A stretch of 64,000 bases of DNA, taken from NCBI RefSeq assembly GCF_002836205.1, contig NZ_PJBE01000013.1:1116001-1180000 (forward strand). Direction: 5' to 3'. Below are positions 59,914-64,000 of the stretch, one piece after another (positions within the stretch are counted from its first letter, which is position 1; every line of letters begins with the position of its first letter). A program made the translations under genes and the position numbers. The notes beneath the pieces are model-generated. The model saw nothing but the letters and a program-made list of their open reading frames with translations, was not told the DNA's origin and did not search any database. The stretch comes from Shewanella sp. Choline-02u-19 (GTDB taxonomy: Bacteria; Pseudomonadota; Gammaproteobacteria; Enterobacterales; Shewanellaceae).

Positions 59914-60435
59914 ATGGCAATTATTTTAGGCGTTGATCCAGGCTCTAGGATCACCGGTTATGGTGTTATTCAATGTATTGGTCGCCAACATGTTTATGTT
60001 GGTAGCGGTTGTATAAGAACCAGTTCAGACGAATTACCACTGCGTCTTAAGCAAATTTTTGATGGTCTTTCCGAAATTATCAGACAATACCAACCTGATG
60101 AATTTGCTATTGAACGGGTATTTATGGCTAAGAATGCTGATTCAGCACTTAAGCTTGGTCAAGCGCGTGGTGCTGCCATTGTGGCGGCCACCGCAGCAAA
60201 TTTACCCGTTGCTGAATACAGTGCGACTCAAATAAAAAAATCAGTTGTCGGCACAGGTAGGGCACAAAAAGAGCAAGTACAGCACATGATCCAGCAAATT
60301 TTAAAGTTGCCGAGTGCACCTCAAGCCGATGCGGCTGACGCATTAGGGGTTGCGGTATGTCATTTTCATACAAGTCAAAGCTTGGTTGCTATGGGCGGCA
60401 AAGCGAATTCAAGTACATACGGAAGATATAAATGA
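59914..60435 (+). CDS. ruvC: RuvC, Holliday junction resolvase
   Basis: A 173-residue endonuclease that cuts Holliday junctions. The acidic active-site residues are Asp7 in GVDPGSRITGYG, Glu in FAIERVFM near 68, and the pair in QADAADALGVAVCH near 140. It overlaps ruvA by 4 bases (ATGA-type coupling). Confidence 0.98.
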   Translation: MAIILGVDPGSRITGYGVIQCIGRQHVYVGSGCIRTSSDELPLRLKQIFDGLSEIIRQYQPDEFAIERVFMAKNADSALKLGQARGAAIVAATAANLPVAEYSATQIKKSVVGTGRAQKEQVQHMIQQILKLPSAPQADAADALGVAVCHFHTSQSLVAMGGKANSSTYGRYK

Positions 60436-61049
60436 TTGGTCGTATACGTGGTCTACTTGTAGAAAAACAAGCACCTGAAGTGCTTATCGATGTTGGCGGT
60501 GTGGGGTATGAGATCCAAATGCCACTGACAAGCTTTTATGAGTTACCCGAAATAGGATTAGAGGCCGTTGTTTTTACCCACTTCGTGGTCAGAGAAGATG
60601 CGCAATTATTGTATGGTTTTATCTCTAAGCAGGAACGTGCACTCTTTAGGTTGTTAATTAAGACTAATGGCGTCGGGCCAAAACTGGCGTTGACCATTTT
60701 ATCGGGCATGACAGCGGGTGAGTTTGTCGCTTGCGTAGGCAGAGATGATATTGCTACGTTGGTAAAGTTGCCTGGCGTCGGTAAGAAAACGGCGGAACGT
60801 TTGCTCATTGAAATGCGTGATAAGCTCAAGAGCCTGATGGAAGCATCGGTAGGATCTGAAAGAGAGTTTATGCTGCAATCAAACTATACCGTTCCCGTAG
60901 TCGCCAATACTGCCGAAGAAGATGCTATTGGCGCACTGTTGTCGCTCGGATATAAACCAGCGCAAGCGAGTAAAGCTGTTTCTGCAGTGTATGTTGACGG
61001 TATAGACTCTGAATCGCTGATTAAATCAGCACTTAAATCGATGCTTTAA
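60432..61049 (+). CDS. ruvA: RuvA, Holliday junction DNA helicase subunit
   Basis: A 205-residue protein forming the tetramer that holds the junction. OB-fold N-terminus MIGRIRGLLVEKQAPEVLIDVGGVGYEI, two helix-hairpin-helix motifs (NGVGPKLALTILSG and LVKLPGVGKKTAERLLIEM) and a C-terminal RuvB-binding domain (DAIGALLSLGYKPAQASKAV). Confidence 0.98.
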   Translation: MIGRIRGLLVEKQAPEVLIDVGGVGYEIQMPLTSFYELPEIGLEAVVFTHFVVREDAQLLYGFISKQERALFRLLIKTNGVGPKLALTILSGMTAGEFVACVGRDDIATLVKLPGVGKKTAERLLIEMRDKLKSLMEASVGSEREFMLQSNYTVPVVANTAEEDAIGALLSLGYKPAQASKAVSAVYVDGIDSESLIKSALKSML

Positions 61050-61058
61050 GGATAACCG

Positions 61059-62069
61059 ATGATTGAAGCTGATCGCCTAATACAACCACACGTTATCGAA
61101 CCTATAGAAGTCATTGATAGGGCGATGCGTCCTAAACTTTTGGACGAGTATACTGGGCAAGATGATACTCGCGCACAGTTGAAAATCTTTATTGAAGCCG
61201 CGCAAAAGCGTGGCGAAGCGTTAGATCATATGCTGATTTATGGTCCTCCGGGTCTTGGAAAGACAACATTGGCGATGATTGTTGCCAATGAAATGGGCGT
61301 GAATATAAAGTCTACATCAGGGCCTGTGCTAGAAAAGGCGGGTGATTTAGCGGCTTTGTTGACTAACCTTGAAGAGAACGACGTTTTATTTATTGATGAA
61401 ATTCATCGATTAAGTTCGGTAGTAGAAGAGATTTTGTATCCCGCGATGGAAGACTACCAATTAGATATTATGATTGGTGAAGGACCAGCGGCGCGTTCTA
61501 TTAAGCTGGATCTACCGGCATTTACATTAGTGGGAGCCACCACAAGAGCCGGTTCATTGACCTCTCCGTTACGGGCGAGATTTGGTATTCCGCTGCGCTT
61601 AGAGTTTTACAACGTTAAAGATTTATCCACCATTGTGCTCCGCTCTGCAAAAGTGATGGACTTAGAAATTGACGAAGAAGGCGCGGTTGAAATAGCCAAA
61701 CGTTCTCGTGGTACACCTCGTATTGCCAATCGTTTACTGCGGCGAGTACGTGACTTTGCAGAGGTTAAACATAGTGGAGATGTGACCAAAGTGATTGCAG
61801 AGTTAGCCTTAGACATGCTCGATGTCGATGCGGAAGGTTTTGATTATATGGATCGAAAACTACTTCTTGCCATTATCGACAAATTTATGGGTGGCCCTGT
61901 AGGGCTTGATAACTTAGCGGCAGCCATTGGTGAAGAGCGCGAAACGATTGAAGACGTACTGGAACCATTTTTGATCCAACAAGGATTTATACAAAGAACG
62001 CCACGTGGACGTATTGCAACGCAACGGGCCTATAACCATTTTAATATGATCCAACCAGAATCTAAATAA
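61059..62069 (+). CDS. ruvB: RuvB, Holliday junction branch-migration ATPase
   Basis: A 336-residue AAA+ motor. Walker A is GPPGLGKTTLA, Walker B LFIDEIHRL, sensor 1 LVGATTRAGSL and the Arg finger is in PLRARFGI. The C-terminal winged helix ends FIQRTPRGRIATQRAYNHF. Starts 9 bases after ruvA and is the last gene of the unit. Confidence 0.98.
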   Translation: MIEADRLIQPHVIEPIEVIDRAMRPKLLDEYTGQDDTRAQLKIFIEAAQKRGEALDHMLIYGPPGLGKTTLAMIVANEMGVNIKSTSGPVLEKAGDLAALLTNLEENDVLFIDEIHRLSSVVEEILYPAMEDYQLDIMIGEGPAARSIKLDLPAFTLVGATTRAGSLTSPLRARFGIPLRLEFYNVKDLSTIVLRSAKVMDLEIDEEGAVEIAKRSRGTPRIANRLLRRVRDFAEVKHSGDVTKVIAELALDMLDVDAEGFDYMDRKLLLAIIDKFMGGPVGLDNLAAAIGEERETIEDVLEPFLIQQGFIQRTPRGRIATQRAYNHFNMIQPESK

Positions 62070-62132
62070 ACATTCCGTTTACTTCACTGTTTAAGCAATC
62101 GCGTTATGATTGCTCTTCAATCCGCAATATAT

Positions 62133-62167
62133 ACTGTAGGTGCTTATCACCTGCAGTTGCATTTTTT
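62133..62167 (+). terminator. Intrinsic terminator after ruvB
   Basis: ACTGTAGGTG and CACCTGCAGT pair over 10 positions (one G-T) with a 5-base loop, followed by TGCATTTTTT. Confidence 0.7.
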
Positions 62168-63370
62168 AACCGTAACCACCTTTTAACCCATCAGAATTAT
62201 TTCCGGACAACGCCTGAGTTCTCTAAACTCATGGCCGGAAAGGGCTTGTAAGTGTTGTTTTTATCTAAGCTGCAACGTTTTTAGATTTAGTTTATGCTTA
62301 TTGGCTAATTGAATGGGGGCTCCGTATCCGATGTGACTCATTACTTTCCTTGATAGTCATTATTATCGAGCAGTGTTGCATCGAACGAACGGCTAATTCC
62401 CTTTCCCATTAATGACAACAGTGGACAGCCCCTCATTCTTAATGGGTGTTGAATATTTTAGTGGCGGGGTTTAGACATGTTGATCAACGTTTAAGTGATA
62501 CTTGTGCGCGTTCGAATACAACTTTAGGTAAAATCAAACTGCAAAATCGTGAGGTCGAACTGTCAAAACCATTGGCGCACATCATGCCTACGTCGAATCT
62601 ATCCCTGTACTTTCTAATGGTACCTAAGAGCAACAATTCACCCTTTCAAATTATGTAGACAGTCATCTATACACTGTAGTTTGAGTGACAGTGATGAACT
62701 CAAGGTGATTCCAGCCTATGTTGAATATTTCGCCGTGATTATTTCAGCGTGATTGATGCTCTGTGATGTAATGGGTCTAAATCTACAATTCGGCAGCTTA
62801 GTTATCTATCAATTGTGAGTATTTATTCTAATTCATAAATGTTACTTCTAACATCTGAAGTTATAACATCTGTTGCTGATACGTGTGGATTGATGTGTGT
62901 TTGTACGCCCTTATGTTGTCAGCGGTAACAATCCCAGTGTGAAGTATTGTTTCAATTCTGAACGGTTTCTTGCTGGCTAGTCTATTTCTGCATAAAAAAG
63001 CATGAGCCAACTCTAATAATTGACCATATATGTGGCCTTTTTACTAAAAAAACAAAAGAATAAATGTGATCTGTGTCACGCTTTGTTTATTTTGATGGTT
63101 AATAAAAGGTTACTGGCTCAGCAGGTGTTTACACCAATATATGGGTGCATTGCGGCTTATTACTCTGCCTTGTTGGGTTATTGCTTTCATGAAAAACGAC
63201 CGGCTCGATTTTTGATTACTTTATTTACCATATTGGTTAACAAGGCAAAGTGAATGGTTAACGATTTGGTGGATTGACGGCATAAACGTGAAATTGCAGT
63301 ATCTCTAGCAACGTCACTGATAACAAATGACGTGCATATAAAAATAATTAAGCTAGGGAGTACGACATAA
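62168..63370. other. Long intergenic region before the TonB-dependent receptor gene
   Basis: About 1.2 kb with no convincing gene; short open frames near 62446-62658 and 63020-63253 begin with TTG, lack ribosome binding sites and have no recognisable protein features. A structured stretch lies at 62200-62241. The receptor promoter should lie in the last 200 bases. Confidence 0.5.
62200..62241 (+). repeat. Nested inverted repeats
   Basis: Outer arms TTTCCGG (62200-62206) and CCGGAAA (62235-62241) enclose GAGTT/AACTC (62216-62230) and a competing GCC/GGC. The fold is compact and GC-richer than the surroundings. Possibly part of a small RNA; no promoter or terminator identified for it. Confidence 0.4.
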
Positions 63371-64000
63371 ATGAACAGACCATCGAAATTGGCCTCTGCA
63401 ATAAAGTTCGGATTGATCGCATCTGTATCTACATCAGCAATTACTGTTTCTACAGCAGCCTACGCTGAAGAGGAAGCTAAAGTAGAGCGTATCGCTGTAA
63501 CCGGCTCCCGTATTCAACGACAGGATATGGAAACAGCCTCTCCAGTTACCGTTATTGACGCAGCAACAATTAAAGCTGAAGGCTTTACTTCTGTTGACCA
63601 AATGCTACAAGCACAAACTTCTATGGCTGGTGCTGCTGTTGGTTCAAGTACTAACAACGGTGCAGACGGTGTTGCTCAAGTTGACCTTCGTGGTATGGGC
63701 TCACAGCGTACGTTAGTATTGCTTAACGGTCGCCGTATGGTTAACTCAGGTTCAGGTGCTGATAGCGCTGTGGATCTTAACTCTATCCCTGTTGCAATGA
63801 TTGCACGTGTAGAGATTCTAAAAGATGGTGCATCAGCAGTCTATGGCTCTGACGCTATTGCAGGTGTTGTTAACATCATCACTAAAAAAGATTTTGATGG
63901 CTTCCAGATAGATGTAACTGGTGGCATGACTGATAAGAGCGACGGTGAAAACGGCGAAATCAGTGCTCTTTACGGTTTTAATACCGATACAGGTAACTAC
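63371..64000 (+). CDS. TonB-dependent outer-membrane receptor, N-terminal part (3' end outside window)
   Basis: The frame starts at ATG 63371 (GGGAG about 9 bases upstream) and runs off the right edge after 210 codons. It has a signal peptide of about 32 residues (FGLIASVSTSAITVSTAAYA-EE). A TonB-box-like stretch follows (KVERIAVTGSRIQR, compare ERIVVTGSRI of this class), then the plug domain: DVDLRGMGSQRTLVLLNGRR-like motifs, ILKDGASAVYGSDAIAGVVNIITKK. The VTGSRI start and the GSDAIAGVVNIITKK plug are typical of the large nutrient receptors of Alteromonadales for sugars or peptides, but substrate cannot be read from the plug. Confidence 0.93.
   Translation, partial: MNRPSKLASAIKFGLIASVSTSAITVSTAAYAEEEAKVERIAVTGSRIQRQDMETASPVTVIDAATIKAEGFTSVDQMLQAQTSMAGAAVGSSTNNGADGVAQVDLRGMGSQRTLVLLNGRRMVNSGSGADSAVDLNSIPVAMIARVEILKDGASAVYGSDAIAGVVNIITKKDFDGFQIDVTGGMTDKSDGENGEISALYGFNTDTGNY

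Noticed and set aside
62446..62658. Open frame of 70 codons after ruvB
   Set aside because: TTG start, no ribosome binding site, no protein-like features.
63020..63253. Open frame of 77 codons before the TonB-dependent receptor gene
   Set aside because: TTG start without ribosome binding site; composition looks random despite a hydrophobic segment.
1..64000. CRISPR array, tRNA or rRNA genes, prophage or replication origin
   Set aside because: No regularly spaced direct repeats, no tRNA T-arm pattern with matching acceptor stem, no phage structural genes and no DnaA-box cluster noticed by eye.

Overview
The window looks like a chromosomal segment of a Shewanella-type gammaproteobacterium. 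The reasons are the gene order aspS-yebC-ruvC-ruvA-ruvB, a riboswitch-controlled thiC-thiDE-thiF-thiS-thiG-thiH operon, an imuA-imuB-dnaE2 mutagenesis cassette, a Tat-exported fumarate-reductase-like flavoprotein paired with a small tetraheme cytochrome, and many regulators and membrane proteins typical of that genus. The assignment rests on protein resemblance only; there is no rRNA or tRNA gene in the window.

Layout. 0-4.8 kb is accessory and AT-rich: the end of a metallo-beta-lactamase-fold enzyme, an auxiliary tryptophanyl-tRNA synthetase preceded by a short leader peptide with two adjacent Trp codons, a secreted protein whose helix pattern recalls domain I of Cry toxins, and a leucine-rich-repeat lipoprotein. 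4.8-15 kb is mostly housekeeping: a cation/proton antiporter with an RCK-like tail, FadE, a YafJ-type glutaminase-like protein, a DUF3108 protein, an alkyltransferase-like protein, an outer-membrane protein, a POT-type transporter and a peptide deformylase. 15-21.5 kb is the SOS-controlled imuA-imuB-dnaE2 operon, with a clear LexA box. 21.8-28.9 kb has a DTW-domain protein, then a periplasmic respiratory module (flavoprotein, tetraheme cytochrome, DcaP-like porin), then a divergent AraC regulator/MFS exporter pair.

29-35.7 kb is again accessory: an unknown 314-residue protein, a VOC protein, an IS3 transposase remnant, YdeI-like and PhzF-like proteins, a long RecX-like protein, a frameshifted DUF3861 gene and a TrhA/hemolysin III protein, separated by long gaps rich in inverted repeats. 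36-44.1 kb carries an unknown membrane protein and the thiamin operon behind a TPP riboswitch. 44.4-54.1 kb carries a stand-alone receiver protein, a stop-interrupted small gene, and a tightly packed leftward run: cmoA, cmoB, a retropepsin-like lipoprotein, an inactive-transglutaminase 7TM protein, an ATP-grasp ligase, a secreted M3-like protein without its zinc site, a secreted DUF3541-like protein and a LysR regulator. 54.3-64 kb has a triple-solute-binding-domain diguanylate cyclase, aspS, yebC-ruvC-ruvA-ruvB, a 1.3-kb gap and the start of a TonB-dependent receptor.

The points I consider most worth following are: the tandem-Trp leader and mutually exclusive RNA hairpins ahead of the auxiliary TrpRS; the ATP-grasp/7TM/retropepsin operon extended by a pseudo-peptidase and a DUF3541-like protein; and the flavoprotein-cytochrome-porin module, whose flavoprotein appears to have lost two substrate-binding histidines of fumarate reductase and has a LacI-type palindrome in its promoter.
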